A stretch of DNA of 64,000 bases from Pseudomonadota bacterium (GCA_021805685.1 JAJZET010000235.1:73516-137515), one strand, 5' to 3'; numbered from the stretch's first letter, positions 51,098 to 63,373 are shown. Translations and numbers: made by a program. The notes: generated from the sequence alone by a model not told the origin.

Positions 51098-51322
51098 GTC
51101 TGTGGGGAAAGAAGCCTGCCATCCGGACGGATGAACTTGCTTTGGCGGACGCCGCCGCATTCTTTGCAAAAAATGTATTTTTTACAGAGGCTTGCAAGCC
51201 GTGCTTGAAGTCATGCCTGCGATGGAGCACGTAAATGCCGCCCCTGGCCATTTGTGCATAAGTAACCGGCGCTTGGCCGTCATGCTTGCAGTGCCGGCTC
51301 GTCATCGGCGTGTCATGCAGGA

Positions 51323-51442
51323 TCGCCACACTACCCAGGTACCAGCGGAACTCCCCTCCCGCCCGGTACTCGGAAACGCCGCTTTGTCCACTCCCCGCAA
51401 TCGGCATCCACGGCGCGGCTAACCCCCGCGCCGCTTTTTTTT
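51323..51442 (+). ncRNA. Candidate small RNA: three stem-loops with C-rich loops ending in an intrinsic terminator
   Basis: SL1 51339-51369 loop AACTCCCCTC; SL2 51378-51405 loop TCCACTCCCCG; SL3 51411-51433 CGGCGCGG-ctaaccc-CCGCGCCG plus 8 T; weak promoter TTGCAG-N19-TGTCAT; no CDS on either strand. Confidence 0.5.
51411..51442 (+). terminator. Strong intrinsic terminator on plus strand
   Basis: CGGCGCGG-ctaaccc-CCGCGCCG-C-TTTTTTTT. Confidence 0.8.
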
Positions 51443-51519
51443 GAGTCGCCTTTGGCGACTGCGGCGCTTCCGGCCGGCGCCGACGCGATGGCGGTGATCG
51501 CCAGAGAAGCTCCCCGCGC

Positions 51520-52191
51520 TCAGATCAGCCCACGCGCAGCCATCGAGACGGGCGTGCCGCTGCCGATCACCAGGTGGTCCAGCACGCGTATGCCCACCAG
51601 TTGCAGCGCGTCGCGCAGCTCGCGGGTGATCGCACGGTCGGCGGCGCTGGGTTCCGCCACACCGCTCGGGTGGTTGTGGGCCAGGATCACCGCACAGGCA
51701 TTGTGGGCGAGGCAGGCGCGCACGACCTCGCGCGGGTGCACGCTGGCACCGTCCACCGTGCCGCGGAAAAGCTCTTCGAAGCCGAGCACGCGATGGCGGT
51801 TGTCGAGGTAGAGGCAGCCGAACACCTCGTAGGGGAGATGGCGCAGCCGGGCGCGGAGAAAATCGCCGCTGTCGCGCGGGTTGGCGAGTGCGGGTTGTTC
51901 GTTCAACTGCTCGGCGAGGCTGCGCCGCGCCAGCTCCAGGGCCGCCGCGATGCGTGCCCGCTTTGCCGGGCCGAGTCCGGCGGTGCGCACCGGCCGGTCG
52001 GGCCGCCCGAGCAGGGCGCCGAGGCTGCCGGCGCTGCTCAGCAATTCCCGGCCCAACGCGATCGCGTCCTTGCCGGGTATGCCGTTGCCAAGCAGCACGG
52101 CGAGCAGTTCCGCGTCGGACAGCGCGGCAACCCCGCGCGCCAGCAGCTTTTCGCGGGGGCGTTCGCCTTCGGGCCAGTGGCGGATGCTCAT
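51520..52191 (-). CDS. radC: RadC family JAB-domain protein
   Basis: [54 protein letters not shown]. Confidence 0.96.
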   Translation of the reverse strand: MSIRHWPEGERPREKLLARGVAALSDAELLAVLLGNGIPGKDAIALGRELLSSAGSLGALLGRPDRPVRTAGLGPAKRARIAAALELARRSLAEQLNEQPALANPRDSGDFLRARLRHLPYEVFGCLYLDNRHRVLGFEELFRGTVDGASVHPREVVRACLAHNACAVILAHNHPSGVAEPSAADRAITRELRDALQLVGIRVLDHLVIGSGTPVSMAARGLI

Positions 52192-52287
52192 GCCTGCAGC
52201 GTGACCGCGTGGGTGCGATGCGGGCAGCAGTCGCGTGGCACGATTCCGGTAAGCTAACCGTCTGCCCGTACGTCAGGCCGTACCTAC

Positions 52288-53493
52288 ATGAGTCTTGCCC
52301 AACGCCGCATCCTGCTGGGAGTGTCCGGCGGCATTGCCGCCTACAAATCCTGCGAACTGGTTCGCCGCCTGCGCGACCAGGGTGCCGAGGTGCGCGTGGT
52401 GATGACCGCGGGGGCGCAACACTTCGTCGGTGCGGCCACTTTCCAGGCGCTCTCGGGTCAACCGGTACGCACCTCGCTGTGGGACGAAAACGCCGAAGCC
52501 GCCATGGGCCACATCGAGCTGGCACGCTGGGCCGAACGCATTCTCGTCGCGCCGGCCAGTGCGGACATCCTCGCCAGGCTGGCGCACGGCCACGCTGACG
52601 ACCTGCTTACCACGCTGTGCCTGGCCAGCGCCGCGCCATTGGCGGTGGCGCCGGCGATGAACCAGCAGATGTGGGCGCACCCGGCGCTGCAGGCCAACAT
52701 CGCCTTGTTGCGCCAGCGCGGTGTGCAGGTGCTGGGCCCGGCGGCAGGCGAGCAGGCCTGCGGCGACGTGGGCTCGGGCCGCATGTTGGAGCCGCACGAG
52801 TTGCGCGATGCGCTGGCGGCCACGTTCGGCGGCGGCGCGCTGGCCGGCATGGCGGTGGTGGTCAGCGCCGGTCCCACGTTCGAGGACATCGACCCGGTGC
52901 GCTTCATCGGCAACCGCAGCTCCGGCAAGATGGGTTTCGCGGTGGCGCAGGCCGCCGCCGAGGCGGGCGCGCGGGTGACCCTGGTGGCCGGCCCGGTAAG
53001 CCTGGCCACGCCATCCGGCGTGGCGCGCCGTATCGACGTGCGCAGCGCGGCGCAGATGCATGCCGCGGTGCTGGATGCCTGTACGCAGGCGCAGATCTAT
53101 GTCGGCGCGGCGGCGGTGGGCGATTACCGACCGTCCGAAGTGGCCGAGCGCAAGCTAAAGAAGCAGGCCGGTGCGGATCTCGTGCTGCAACTGGCCGAGA
53201 ACCCCGACATCCTGGCCAGCCTGTCGGCGCGGCCCGGCCATCCTTTTCTGGTCGGTTTCGCCGCCGAAACACACGACGTGGCGCGCTACGCCCAGGACAA
53301 GCTGCAGCGCAAGGGCCTGGACATGATCGCCGCCAATCGCGTCGGCGAAGGCCTTGGCTTTGAAACGGCCGACAACGCGCTCGACGTGTACTGGGCCGAT
53401 GGCATGCTGGCGCTGGCCCGCGCCGGCAAGGTCGAGCTGGCGCGGCAACTGGTGGCCTGCGTGGCAGAACGCTATCGCGCGGTGCGCGGATGA
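52288..53493 (+). CDS. coaBC: Bifunctional phosphopantothenoylcysteine decarboxylase/phosphopantothenate--cysteine ligase
   Basis: [54 protein letters not shown]. Confidence 0.97.
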   Translation: MSLAQRRILLGVSGGIAAYKSCELVRRLRDQGAEVRVVMTAGAQHFVGAATFQALSGQPVRTSLWDENAEAAMGHIELARWAERILVAPASADILARLAHGHADDLLTTLCLASAAPLAVAPAMNQQMWAHPALQANIALLRQRGVQVLGPAAGEQACGDVGSGRMLEPHELRDALAATFGGGALAGMAVVVSAGPTFEDIDPVRFIGNRSSGKMGFAVAQAAAEAGARVTLVAGPVSLATPSGVARRIDVRSAAQMHAAVLDACTQAQIYVGAAAVGDYRPSEVAERKLKKQAGADLVLQLAENPDILASLSARPGHPFLVGFAAETHDVARYAQDKLQRKGLDMIAANRVGEGLGFETADNALDVYWADGMLALARAGKVELARQLVACVAERYRAVRG

Positions 53494-53957
53494 GGGCGAC
53501 GATGCTGGATGTAGCGCTGAAAATCCTCGATCCGCGATTGGGCGACACGATCCCGTTGCCCGAAGCGGCCACCGCCGGCAGCGCGGGCATGGACCTGCGC
53601 GCCGCGCTGGATGTGCCGCTCACGCTGGCGCCCGGCGACAGCGCGCTGGTGCCCAGCGGCATCGCCATCCATATCGGCGACCCGGGCTGGTGCGCATTGA
53701 TCGTCCCGCGCTCGGGCCTGGGTCACAAGCAGGGCCTGGTGATGGGCAACCTGGTCGGCGTGATCGATGCCGACTACCAGGGGCCGCTGATGATTTCATG
53801 CTGGAACCGCGGCCGCGAGCCGGTCACCATCGGCGTGGGCGACCGCATCGCGCAGCTGCTGCTGGTACCGGTGGCGCAGGCGCGGCTGAATATCGTGGCC
53901 GACTTCGCGCCCAGCACGCGCGGCGCGGGTGGTTTCGGTTCGACGGGCATCAAATAA
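53490..53957 (+). CDS. dut: dUTP diphosphatase
   Basis: [54 protein letters not shown]. Confidence 0.97.
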   Translation: MRATMLDVALKILDPRLGDTIPLPEAATAGSAGMDLRAALDVPLTLAPGDSALVPSGIAIHIGDPGWCALIVPRSGLGHKQGLVMGNLVGVIDADYQGPLMISCWNRGREPVTIGVGDRIAQLLLVPVAQARLNIVADFAPSTRGAGGFGSTGIK

Positions 53958-54008
53958 CCCGGCGCGGCATGGTCGGGCCGGGTAGGGCGGATAGCAGCAG
54001 GGCTGGGG

Positions 54009-56351
54009 ATGGCGATGAGTAAGACCAGGGAATCGTGGCGTGCACAGCTCGATCTTCGGCGCCTGTTGCCGTTGGCGCTGGGCACGTTGCTGAGCCTGCT
54101 CGGCGCGTTCTGCGCATGGCAAGCGTGGCTGATTGCCGACGAGGGCCATGCGGCTGCGCTCGTGCGACAGGCGCGCGACAGTGCAGTACAGCAACTCACA
54201 CAGGTGGTGACCGCGCAGCGCGAGGCGGTACGGAAGGCTGTTGCTACGCTGGATCCGGCCCTGTTGCAGGGCGACCGCACCGCATGGCTGGCCGCGCTGC
54301 GTTCGAAGCTGCCGCAGGCGCGCCAGATCGACGTCTACAGTGCGAGCCTCAGCGAGGTGGTGCACGCGGACTTCCGCGCGTTCGGTTATGCCAAGGCGGC
54401 ACAACTGATGGCTGCGCAGACCGCCGAGGGTCTGCCGCCGGTACAGAGCGTGGCGTCGGCGGCGAACGATCGCCGCCTGAGCGTGGTGCTGCCGCTGGGT
54501 TCCCCGCAGCAGGCCTGGCTGTGGGTGGAGCTGCCGTTCGCGCCGGTGCAGCAGGCCTTCGACGCGGTGTCGCCAGCGGGCGGGCGGCTGGACCTGCGCC
54601 AGGGCGACGCCAGCACCGACATGCGCATTCTTTCGCACGGCAGCGCAGGCGCCCAGGTGGAGCCGATCGCCAAGATGGTACCGGGCAGCAGCTTCAGCGT
54701 GGCCGCGGCCCTGCCGGTGGCCTTCATCGTGCTGCCGCGCTCGTGGCCGCTGGCAGCCCTGCTGGCGCTGGCCGGTCTCGGCGGCGGTTTCTACCTGTTG
54801 TGGTGGCGCCTGCGCCGGCGTGCGGGAGCGGCGGCCGAGCAGGACATCGACCTCGACGAGTTCAAGCAGGCTGCGGAGGCGGCACGCAAGGCGGCGCCGC
54901 CTGAGCCGGTGATGGCCAAGCTCGTCGCTGCTCCTGCACCAGCGCCCGTGGCCCGGGTAGCACCGGACGTGGCGGTCGATCCGACCATCTTCCGCGCCTA
55001 CGACGTCCGCGGCGTGGTGGGCGCTTCGCTCAACGCGGACGTGGCGCGTCTGCTGGGCCAGTCCATCGGCACGCTGATGCGTGAGCAGGGGCTGCGCGAG
55101 ATCGTGGTGGGCCGCGACGGCCGCCTGTCGGGCCCGGAGCTCGCCGGCGCGCTGGCCGACGGCCTGCGCGAAGCCGGCGTGGATGTGATCGACCTCGGCG
55201 CCGTGCCCACGCCGGTGGTGTATTTCGCCACCTACCATTGCAACACGGGTTGCGGCGTGTCGGTCACCGGCAGCCACAATCCACCGGACTACAACGGCTT
55301 CAAGATCGTGGTCGGCGGCCAGACGTTGTCCGAGGGGGCGATCCAGGACCTGTACCGGCGCATCGCCGACAACGCGCTGGAGCGCGACGGCGGCGGTCAC
55401 CTGCGCCAGCTCGACGTGCTGCCGGACTACCTCGAGCGGATCGTCTCCGACGTGCAGGCCGAGCGCAGGCTCAAGGTGGTGGTGGACTGCGGCAACGGCA
55501 TTCCCGGCGCGGTGGCGCCGCAGGTGCTGGCCGGTATCGGTTGCGAGGTGGTGCCGCTGTACTGCGAGGTGGACGGCACGTTCCCGAACCATCACCCCGA
55601 TCCTTCCGATCCGCACAACCTCGAGGATCTGATCCATGCGGTGAAGCAGACCGGGGCCGATCTGGGCGTGGCCTTCGACGGCGACGGCGACCGCCTCGGC
55701 GTGGTGACCCGGGCGGGCGAGATCATCTTCCCCGACCGCCTGCTGATGCTGTTCGCGCGTGATGTGCTGTCGCGCCAGCCGGGCGCCACCATCATCTACG
55801 ACGTCAAGTGCACCGGGCACCTGAAGGGCCAGATCCTCGAAGCCGGCGGCAGCCCGCTGATGTGGCGCACCGGCCACTCGCTGATCAAGGCCAAGATGCG
55901 CGAGACCGGCGCGGAGCTGGCCGGCGAGATGAGCGGGCATTTCTTCTTCAAGGAGCGCTGGTACGGCTTCGACGATGGCATCTACGCCGGCGCGCGCCTG
56001 CTGGAAATCCTCGCCGGCGACCTGGAAGAGCGCAGCCCCGAGGAAATCTTCGACACCCTGCCCAAGGGCGTTTCCACGCCCGAGCTGAAGATCGAGATGG
56101 CCGAGGGCGAGCACTACCGCTTCATGGAGAAGTTCATGGCGGACGTGAACTTCGACGATGCCACCATCGTCACCATCGACGGTGTGCGCGCCGACTGGCC
56201 GGACGGCTGGGGCCTGGTGCGCGCATCGAATACCACGCCGGTGCTGGTGCTGCGTTTCGACGCCGACAACCCGGCGGCGCTCAAGCGCATCCAGATGGCG
56301 TTCCGGCGGCGGCTGCTGGCCGTGGACTTCCGCCTGAAGATGCCGTTCTGA
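54009..56351 (+). CDS. Phosphomannomutase/phosphoglucomutase with N-terminal two-TM periplasmic extension (AlgC-like)
   Basis: FRAYDVRGVVG; SVTGSHNPPDYNGFK; FDGDGDRLGV; N-terminal TM LLSLLGAFCAWQAWL and second TM about residue 240. Confidence 0.93.
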   Translation: MAMSKTRESWRAQLDLRRLLPLALGTLLSLLGAFCAWQAWLIADEGHAAALVRQARDSAVQQLTQVVTAQREAVRKAVATLDPALLQGDRTAWLAALRSKLPQARQIDVYSASLSEVVHADFRAFGYAKAAQLMAAQTAEGLPPVQSVASAANDRRLSVVLPLGSPQQAWLWVELPFAPVQQAFDAVSPAGGRLDLRQGDASTDMRILSHGSAGAQVEPIAKMVPGSSFSVAAALPVAFIVLPRSWPLAALLALAGLGGGFYLLWWRLRRRAGAAAEQDIDLDEFKQAAEAARKAAPPEPVMAKLVAAPAPAPVARVAPDVAVDPTIFRAYDVRGVVGASLNADVARLLGQSIGTLMREQGLREIVVGRDGRLSGPELAGALADGLREAGVDVIDLGAVPTPVVYFATYHCNTGCGVSVTGSHNPPDYNGFKIVVGGQTLSEGAIQDLYRRIADNALERDGGGHLRQLDVLPDYLERIVSDVQAERRLKVVVDCGNGIPGAVAPQVLAGIGCEVVPLYCEVDGTFPNHHPDPSDPHNLEDLIHAVKQTGADLGVAFDGDGDRLGVVTRAGEIIFPDRLLMLFARDVLSRQPGATIIYDVKCTGHLKGQILEAGGSPLMWRTGHSLIKAKMRETGAELAGEMSGHFFFKERWYGFDDGIYAGARLLEILAGDLEERSPEEIFDTLPKGVSTPELKIEMAEGEHYRFMEKFMADVNFDDATIVTIDGVRADWPDGWGLVRASNTTPVLVLRFDADNPAALKRIQMAFRRRLLAVDFRLKMPF

Positions 56352-56371
56352 TCGCGCCGGCGAGGCCGGCG

Positions 56372-57019
56372 TCAGTCCTGCTGGTTCTGCGCCGCCTGCA
56401 GCGCGCGGTAATGCGCCAGCTGCTGTGCCTGCTGCTGCGCAGCCTGGTCGCGTTGCGCCTGCTGGCGCTGCAGCAGCGCCTGCAGTCCACTCACCACGGC
56501 GCGCTGCTTGGCAATGCTGTCCTGCAGGAACTTCGGCACCGGCTGCTTGTTGTGCTGGGCTTCCGCGGCGCGGGCGAGCAGGTCGGTCAGCGCCTGCTCC
56601 TGGCTGCGCAGGTTGAGCTTGCTGGTGTGCAACTGCTGATCCATGTTCGCCAGCGCCTGCTGCAGCGAGGCCTTGTATGAGGCCTCGTCGGGATACGAGG
56701 CGAGGAGCTGCTCGTCGGCGCGCGCCTGGTCCTCGGCGGCACGCCGCGCGTCGGCCTGCTGCCTGGCCAGCTTCTGTGCGGCGGCGCGCTCCTCCGGGCT
56801 GAGCTGGCGCTGCACGCGCTGCACCACCATGCCCTGGTCGTTGACCACGACATAGCCGTACTTGAGTGCATCCCGGGTGAGGCTGTCGCTGAAGTGCGGC
56901 ACGCCCTGGGCATCCACCCATTTGTAGCGCAGGCCGTTGTTGCCGGTGTTTTGCTGGGCGCAGACCGATGCGCTGGCGAGCAGCGCGGCGGCGATCAGGA
57001 TGCGGTATGGCTTGCGCAT
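56372..57019 (-). CDS. DUF4124 domain-containing exported protein
   Basis: Signal peptide; LRYKWVDAQGVPHFSDSLTRDAL; coiled-coil Gln/Ala-rich C-terminus. Confidence 0.88.
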   Translation of the reverse strand: MRKPYRILIAAALLASASVCAQQNTGNNGLRYKWVDAQGVPHFSDSLTRDALKYGYVVVNDQGMVVQRVQRQLSPEERAAAQKLARQQADARRAAEDQARADEQLLASYPDEASYKASLQQALANMDQQLHTSKLNLRSQEQALTDLLARAAEAQHNKQPVPKFLQDSIAKQRAVVSGLQALLQRQQAQRDQAAQQQAQQLAHYRALQAAQNQQD

Positions 57020-57062
57020 GGACGTTCCCCCTCGCCGGGCAGTATAGACGTGGCTGTGGCGC

Positions 57063-57710
57063 TCAGCCGTGCGCTCCGTAACGTTCGCGGTACGCCAGCA
57101 GCCGGGCGTGTTCGGCGGCCAGGCCGGGGTGTTCGCCCGCGTAGGCCAGCACGTCGGCCAGACTGGTGATGGCGATGACCGGGATGCCGTGGTCGCGCGT
57201 CACTTCCTGCGCGGCGGAGAGTTCGCCCTGGCCACGCTCCTGCCGATCCAGCGCGATCAGCACGCCGGCCGGCGTGGCGCCGTGCGCTCGGATCAGCGCC
57301 AGCGATTCGCGCACCGCGGTGCCGGCGGTCATCACGTCGTCCACGATCAGCACGCGGCCCTGGAGCGGTGCGCCGACCAGCACGCCGCCTTCGCCATGGT
57401 CCTTGGCTTCCTTGCGGTTGTACGCCCAGGGCAGGTCGCGATCGTACTGCTCGGCCAGCGCGATGGCGGTGGCGGCGGCCAGCGCGATGCCCTTGTAGGC
57501 CGGGCCGAACAGCATGTCCACTTCAATGCCGGCGTTCACCACGGCGGCGGCATAGGCGCGGCCGAGCTGGCCCAGCGCAGCACCGGAATCGATGCGCCCC
57601 ATGTTGAAGAAGTACGGGCTCTGCCGGCCGGACTTCAACGTGAATTCGCCGAAACGCAGCACTTCGCGCTGCAGGGTGAGTTCGATGAAATCGCGCTGGT
57701 AGTCGTGCAT
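57063..57710 (-). CDS. pyrE: Orotate phosphoribosyltransferase
   Basis: [35 protein letters not shown]. Confidence 0.97.
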   Translation of the reverse strand: MHDYQRDFIELTLQREVLRFGEFTLKSGRQSPYFFNMGRIDSGAALGQLGRAYAAAVVNAGIEVDMLFGPAYKGIALAAATAIALAEQYDRDLPWAYNRKEAKDHGEGGVLVGAPLQGRVLIVDDVMTAGTAVRESLALIRAHGATPAGVLIALDRQERGQGELSAAQEVTRDHGIPVIAITSLADVLAYAGEHPGLAAEHARLLAYRERYGAHG

Positions 57711-57720
57711 GGGATTCTCG

Positions 57721-58215
57721 TCAGGGCAGATGGCGCCACAGCAGGTGCTGCGGCCCGGAGCGGCCGCCATGGTACAGCGTGCCGCTGTCGGCGAAGCCCG
57801 CGCTGCGGTAAAGCGCCAGTGCGGCGGCGTTGTCGCAGTTCACCGTGAGCACGATGTGGCACGCCTGCGGATGGCGCAGCGCGAGATCGGCCAGCAGGGC
57901 GTCCAGCGCGAGCGTGCCGAGACCGCGGCCCTGCCACGCGGCATCCAGCTGGAACGAGCGCAGGCCCAGCGCTTCCGCGTCGCGATCGCGACCGGCGAGG
58001 CTGCGTGCGCTGCGGTCGATGCGGTAGTAACCGATGACCGCGTCATCCAGCAGTATTGCCATCGGCTGGCTGCCCTGGCATTGCTCGGCGTCCGGCAGGG
58101 TATGCGCGGGCGGGCTCACGAAACCGTCCTGCTCCGGGCGCGCACGCAGGCGCAGCACGGCTTCGCGCAGGTCGGGCGTGACGGGTCGGACGTGGACGAT
58201 GGGCGATGCGGGCAT
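57721..58215 (-). CDS. GNAT family N-acetyltransferase
   Basis: [38 protein letters not shown]. Confidence 0.92.
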   Translation of the reverse strand: MPASPIVHVRPVTPDLREAVLRLRARPEQDGFVSPPAHTLPDAEQCQGSQPMAILLDDAVIGYYRIDRSARSLAGRDRDAEALGLRSFQLDAAWQGRGLGTLALDALLADLALRHPQACHIVLTVNCDNAAALALYRSAGFADSGTLYHGGRSGPQHLLWRHLP

Positions 58216-58252
58216 GGTTGCTATGATGCCCGCATCGTCCCGGGAGTCGCGC

Positions 58253-59009
<757 letters not shown>

Positions 59010-59020
<11 letters not shown>

Positions 59021-60314
59021 AGCCGCGGCGCCGGCGCGCCGAGCGTCGATCTGGCACGCGTTCTCGCAGCCGGCGGCATGGACGATGTGCCTGCTAGGGT
59101 TTTCCTCCGGGCTGCCGTTCCTGCTGGTGTCCTACACCTTGTCGTTCTGGCTGAAGCAGAACGGCATCAAGCTGGAGGACATCACGATGATCGCCAGCGC
59201 CGGCATGACCTACGTGTTCAAGTTCCTGTGGGCGCCGCTGCTGGACCACGGCAAGCTGCCGTTGCTGACGCGCCTGGGCCAGCGCCGGGGCTGGCTGCTG
59301 CTCGCCCAGCTCGGCGTTGCCGCGGGCCTGCTGGCGATGGCCGCGTTGACGCCGCGGCAACTGCCGCTGTTTGTGGCGGCCACGCTGTTCGTCGCCTTCA
59401 TGGGCGCCACGCAGGACATCGCCATCGATGCCTATCGCATCGAGATCGCGCCACCTTCGGCGCAGGGCGCACTGGTGGCGACGTATTCGCTGGGTTACCG
59501 GTTCGGCCTGCTGGTTTCCGGCGCGCTGGCGCTGATCCTCGCCGACCACATCCACTGGGCGCAGATCTACGTGCTGATGGCGATAGCGATGACGTTGCCG
59601 GTGCTGGTCACGCTGGTCATGCGCGAGCCCGAGGTGCTGCGCCTCGCGCCGGCTTCATGGCGGCAGGCGATGCGCGAGAGCGTGGTCGAGCCTTTTGCGG
59701 ATTTCTTTCGGCGCTACCGGTTGCCAATTGCGCTGCTCACCCTGCTGTTCATCCTGCTGTTCAAGATTCCCGAGCAGGCCATCATCGGTGGCGTGATGGG
59801 ACCGTTCTACCGCGACATGGGTTTTTCCAACACCGAAATCGGGGCGGTCACCAAGATCTACGGCATCTGGATCGGCATCGCCGGTGCCTTCGCCGGTGGC
59901 GTGGCGGTGGCGCGCTGGGGCGCGTGGCGATCGCTTGGCGGCTGCATCGTGCTCGGCGCGGTCAGCAACCTGCTTTACCTCCTGCTGGTCTCCCATCCCG
60001 GCCATCTGGCGATGCTGACGCTGGCGATCTCCGGGCAGAACTTCTTCGAGGGCATGCTCGGGCCGCCGACGGTGGCTTTCCTCTCCCTGCTGGTGAACCG
60101 TCAGCACACGGCCACGCAGTACGCCTTGCTGAGTTCGCTGGTGAACCTGTCCGGCAAGGTGCTCGGCTTCTTCGCCGGCAGCATCGTGGCTGCCTCGGGT
60201 TATGGCGGCTATTTCGTCATTACCGTGCTTTCGGTACTGCCGGCGATGCTGCTGTTCGCCGCCTTGTGGGGGCGCTTCGATCCGTTGGGAGCGCCTTCCG
60301 CCAACGCAAGCTGA
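59010..60314 (+). CDS. AmpG-like MFS transporter
   Basis: GFSSGLPFLLVSYTLSFWLKQNGI; FLWAPLLDH; FVAFMGATQDIAIDAYRIE. Confidence 0.92.
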
Positions 60315-60421
60315 AGACGCATTGCGACTTGCGCCACGGATTGCCGCGCCGACCGTTGCCGTAGGCTCTGCGGCGCACGACGATCCGCGGTACAGGGGGC
60401 GGACAACGAAGCGACGGTGCC

Positions 60422-60709
60422 ATGCCTGATCTCGTGATACGCCAAGTCGATCATCTGCTGGCCGAGCGCATCCAGGCGTTCGCCAAGAATCGCCAGCTGA
60501 CCGTCAACGAAGTGCTCCTGCATGCGCTGCGGCGTGGCCTCGGCGTGGCCGAGGATGGCCAGCGCACTGAAGCGGCGGTCGATGCGCACGAGCTGGCCAT
60601 GCTGGCCGGCCCTTGGAATGCCACCGAGCAGGCGGCATTCCGTGAGGCCTTGCAGGCGCTTTCGGCCGCTCGCGGCGACGGGCTGCTGCCGGTCCTGCGC
60701 GAGGCCTGA
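60422..60709 (+). CDS. Small hypothetical protein, possible ribbon-helix-helix N-terminus
   Basis: MPDLVIRQVDHLLAERIQAFAKNRQLTVNEVLLHALRRGLGV resembles RHH/FitA-like antitoxins. Confidence 0.7.
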   Translation: MPDLVIRQVDHLLAERIQAFAKNRQLTVNEVLLHALRRGLGVAEDGQRTEAAVDAHELAMLAGPWNATEQAAFREALQALSAARGDGLLPVLREA

Positions 60710-60722
60710 GCGTCGGCCGTTT

Positions 60723-61841
60723 TCAGCGCGGCGCGGGGTGGATCGCGCCGAGCAGCCGCGGCCCCCGCGCGCCGGTGACGGCGGGCAGGTTGCCAGGCAG
60801 TCCGAGCAGGCGCTGTCGGGCCAGCCACGCAAACGCGCTGGCTTCGAGGAAATCGGGATCCACGCCGAAGGCGGAGGTGCTGGCCAGCGTGCATGGTGCC
60901 AGCAGGCTGGCGAGCCGGCGCATCAGCACGCCGTTGTGCACGCCGCCGCCGCAGGCCAGCACCTCCCTGGCGTTCGGCGCGTGACGTGCGATGGCCTCGG
61001 CCACGCTGCGCGCCGATAGCTCCAGCAGCGTGGCCTGCACGTCGGCCGGCTCCAGCGTGGCCACGCGCGGATGCGCGGCCAGCCAATCGAGATGGAAGTG
61101 TTCGCGGCCCGTGCTCTTGGGCGGCGACAGCGCAAAATAAGGATCGGCCAGCAGCGCGTCGAGCAATGTGTCGTCGACCCTGCCGCTGGCCGCGAACCTG
61201 CCATCGCGGTCGAATGCCTCGCCGCGATGGCGCAGGCACCAGGCGTCGAGCAGGCCGTTCGCCGGGCCCGTGTCGAAGCCGATCACGTCGCCGCCGGCCC
61301 CCAGCACGGTGATGTTCGCAATGCCGCCAAGGTTGAGCACCACGCGTGCATGCCCGGGGTGGGCCAGCAACATCGCATGTACGGCCGGCAGCAGTGGTGC
61401 ACCCTGACCGCCGGCGGCCAGGTCGGCACGACGGAAGTCGGCCACCACGTCGATGCCGCAACGTTCGGCGATGGTGGCGGGATCGCCGAGTTGCAGCGTG
61501 AAGGCGTGTTCGCCGGTGGGGCGATGGCGCACCGTCTGACCGTGCGAGCCGATCGCACGCACGGCTGCGGCAGGCGTACCGCTCTGCCCGAGCAAACTGA
61601 GCGCGGCTTCGGCGAAGCGGTCGCCCAGCGCAATGTCCAGTCGACCGAAGGCGTCCAGGTCGATCGCGGCTTCGCCCTGCGCCACGGCAAGGATCTGTTC
61701 GCGCAAGGCGGCCGGCCACGGGTACGTCTGCGCAGCCAGCAGGTGTGGCTGGTCGCCCTCGAACGACACCAGCGCGGCGTCGATGCCGTCGGCGCTGGTA
61801 CCGGAAATCAGGCCGAGATACAGCGTCGGGGCATCACTCAC
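60723..61841 (-). CDS. anmK: Anhydro-N-acetylmuramic acid kinase
   Basis: [47 protein letters not shown]. Confidence 0.96.
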   Translation of the reverse strand: MSDAPTLYLGLISGTSADGIDAALVSFEGDQPHLLAAQTYPWPAALREQILAVAQGEAAIDLDAFGRLDIALGDRFAEAALSLLGQSGTPAAAVRAIGSHGQTVRHRPTGEHAFTLQLGDPATIAERCGIDVVADFRRADLAAGGQGAPLLPAVHAMLLAHPGHARVVLNLGGIANITVLGAGGDVIGFDTGPANGLLDAWCLRHRGEAFDRDGRFAASGRVDDTLLDALLADPYFALSPPKSTGREHFHLDWLAAHPRVATLEPADVQATLLELSARSVAEAIARHAPNAREVLACGGGVHNGVLMRRLASLLAPCTLASTSAFGVDPDFLEASAFAWLARQRLLGLPGNLPAVTGARGPRLLGAIHPAPR

Positions 61842-61854
61842 ACAGACACGCCGC

Positions 61855-63303
61855 TCAGTTGTCGGTATGGTCGGCCGGCGTGTCGTTGCGTGCCAGCTTG
61901 ATGCGTTGGTCAATCTGCTCGAGCCGCGCCAGCTCCGGCTTCACCACAGTGGCCTTGAACTTCGCCAACTGCGCCGCCGGCAGCGGTTGGGGCTTGGGCA
62001 GCGTCACGGTCTGCGGGTTGCGTGCCACGCCGTCGACGCGGAATTCGTAATGCAGGTGCGGCCCGGTAGCCCAGCCGGTCATGCCGACGTAGCCGATGAC
62101 CTCGCCCTGCTTCACGTGTTCGCCGACGCGCTCGCCCTTGGCGAAGCGCGACATGTGGCCATAGGCCGTGCTGATGTCCTTGTTGTGCTGGATCACCACG
62201 AAGTTGCCGTAGCCGCGCTCCCAGCCACGGAACTTGATGACACCGTCGCCGGCGGCGTGGATCGGCGTGCCCATCGGCGCGGCGTAATCCACGCCTGAGT
62301 GCTCCTGGCGGCGGCCGGTGATCGGATCGAGCCGGTCCATGCTGAAAGGCGAGGAGATACGGGTGAAATCCACCGGAATGCGCAGGAAGGACTTCTGGAT
62401 CGGTCGGCCGTCCTCGCTGAACCAGCCATAGTCGCCGTCGGCCTTCTTGAAGCGGTAGGCGGTGTAGCGCGTGCCCTGGTTCACGAACTCCGCGGCCACG
62501 ATGTCGCCCTCGCCGCGCCGTACGCCGTCGCGGTAGGTTGCGTCGTAGATCACGGTGAAGCTGTCGCCTGGGCGCAGGTCCTGCACGAAGTCGATGTCGT
62601 ACTTGAACAGGTTGGCGAGCTTGCCCACCATCGCCGCGTTCAAGCCGGCCGCTGCGCCGGCGGCATACAGGTTGCTGCGGATCACGCCGTGCGCCACCTC
62701 TTCACGCACGTCCATCACCCGCGCTTGCAGTGTCATCGTGGGCTGCGGACCATCGAGGCGCACGATGGCGCGGTCGGCCTGGTCCTTGTCGAAGCGGAAG
62801 CCGCGGAGACTGCCATCCTTGCCGATCAGGAAATCGAATTCCTGGCCCGGATGGATGCTGTGCAACGCCGACTTCGCGCTGCCGGCGGCATCCATCACCC
62901 TCTGCAGATCGGTGAGGCTCAGGCCGTGACTGCTGAAGATGTCGGACAGCGTCTGGCCTGGCTGCACCCGCACCACCTGCCAGTCGTCCACCTTGGGGGC
63001 GGCTTGTCGAATCGGACTCAGTTTGGGCAGCGGCAGCGGCAGCAGGGTATGGGGCTCGACCGTGGGCGCGGGCTTCATGGCGGTGGCCCAGGCAGGCATG
63101 ATGAAACCGGAAAGCAGGGTCGCGATCAGCGCGGTGCCGGCCAGTACCCAGCGTTCGCGATGCCAGTGGATCGGCGAAGCGGATTCCGAACGATCAAACG
63201 ACCAGTGCGCGCAGCGCTCGTAGAAACTGCAGTGCCGTCGCTGTGCCTTGCGGCAAATGGCCTGCTTGCGTGCGCGGAGCCCCCCCCGAATTTTTCCACT
63301 CAT
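61855..63303 (-). CDS. M23 family metallopeptidase (MepM/YebA-like)
   Basis: TM; LysM/OapA-like region; [40 protein letters not shown]. Confidence 0.95.
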   Translation of the reverse strand: MSGKIRGGLRARKQAICRKAQRRHCSFYERCAHWSFDRSESASPIHWHRERWVLAGTALIATLLSGFIMPAWATAMKPAPTVEPHTLLPLPLPKLSPIRQAAPKVDDWQVVRVQPGQTLSDIFSSHGLSLTDLQRVMDAAGSAKSALHSIHPGQEFDFLIGKDGSLRGFRFDKDQADRAIVRLDGPQPTMTLQARVMDVREEVAHGVIRSNLYAAGAAAGLNAAMVGKLANLFKYDIDFVQDLRPGDSFTVIYDATYRDGVRRGEGDIVAAEFVNQGTRYTAYRFKKADGDYGWFSEDGRPIQKSFLRIPVDFTRISSPFSMDRLDPITGRRQEHSGVDYAAPMGTPIHAAGDGVIKFRGWERGYGNFVVIQHNKDISTAYGHMSRFAKGERVGEHVKQGEVIGYVGMTGWATGPHLHYEFRVDGVARNPQTVTLPKPQPLPAAQLAKFKATVVKPELARLEQIDQRIKLARNDTPADHTDN

Positions 63304-63343
63304 GCCTGCGCGAGCCTCGTCGTACAAAGTAACAATCCCGCGT

Positions 63344-63373
63344 AACATAGATGCCACATGACAAGTGCGTCAA
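63344..63373 (-). promoter_or_regulatory. Putative sigma70 promoter for M23 peptidase gene
   Basis: Minus strand TTGACG-N18-TATGTT. Confidence 0.5.

Noticed and set aside
56352-56371. Short GC hairpin between algC-like gene and DUF4124 gene
   Set aside because: CGCCGGC-GA-GGCCGGCG stem without a T tract; too short and GC-biased to call.
53796-56921. 1041-aa minus-strand ORF
   Set aside because: Antisense to dut and the phosphomannomutase gene; no domain signature.
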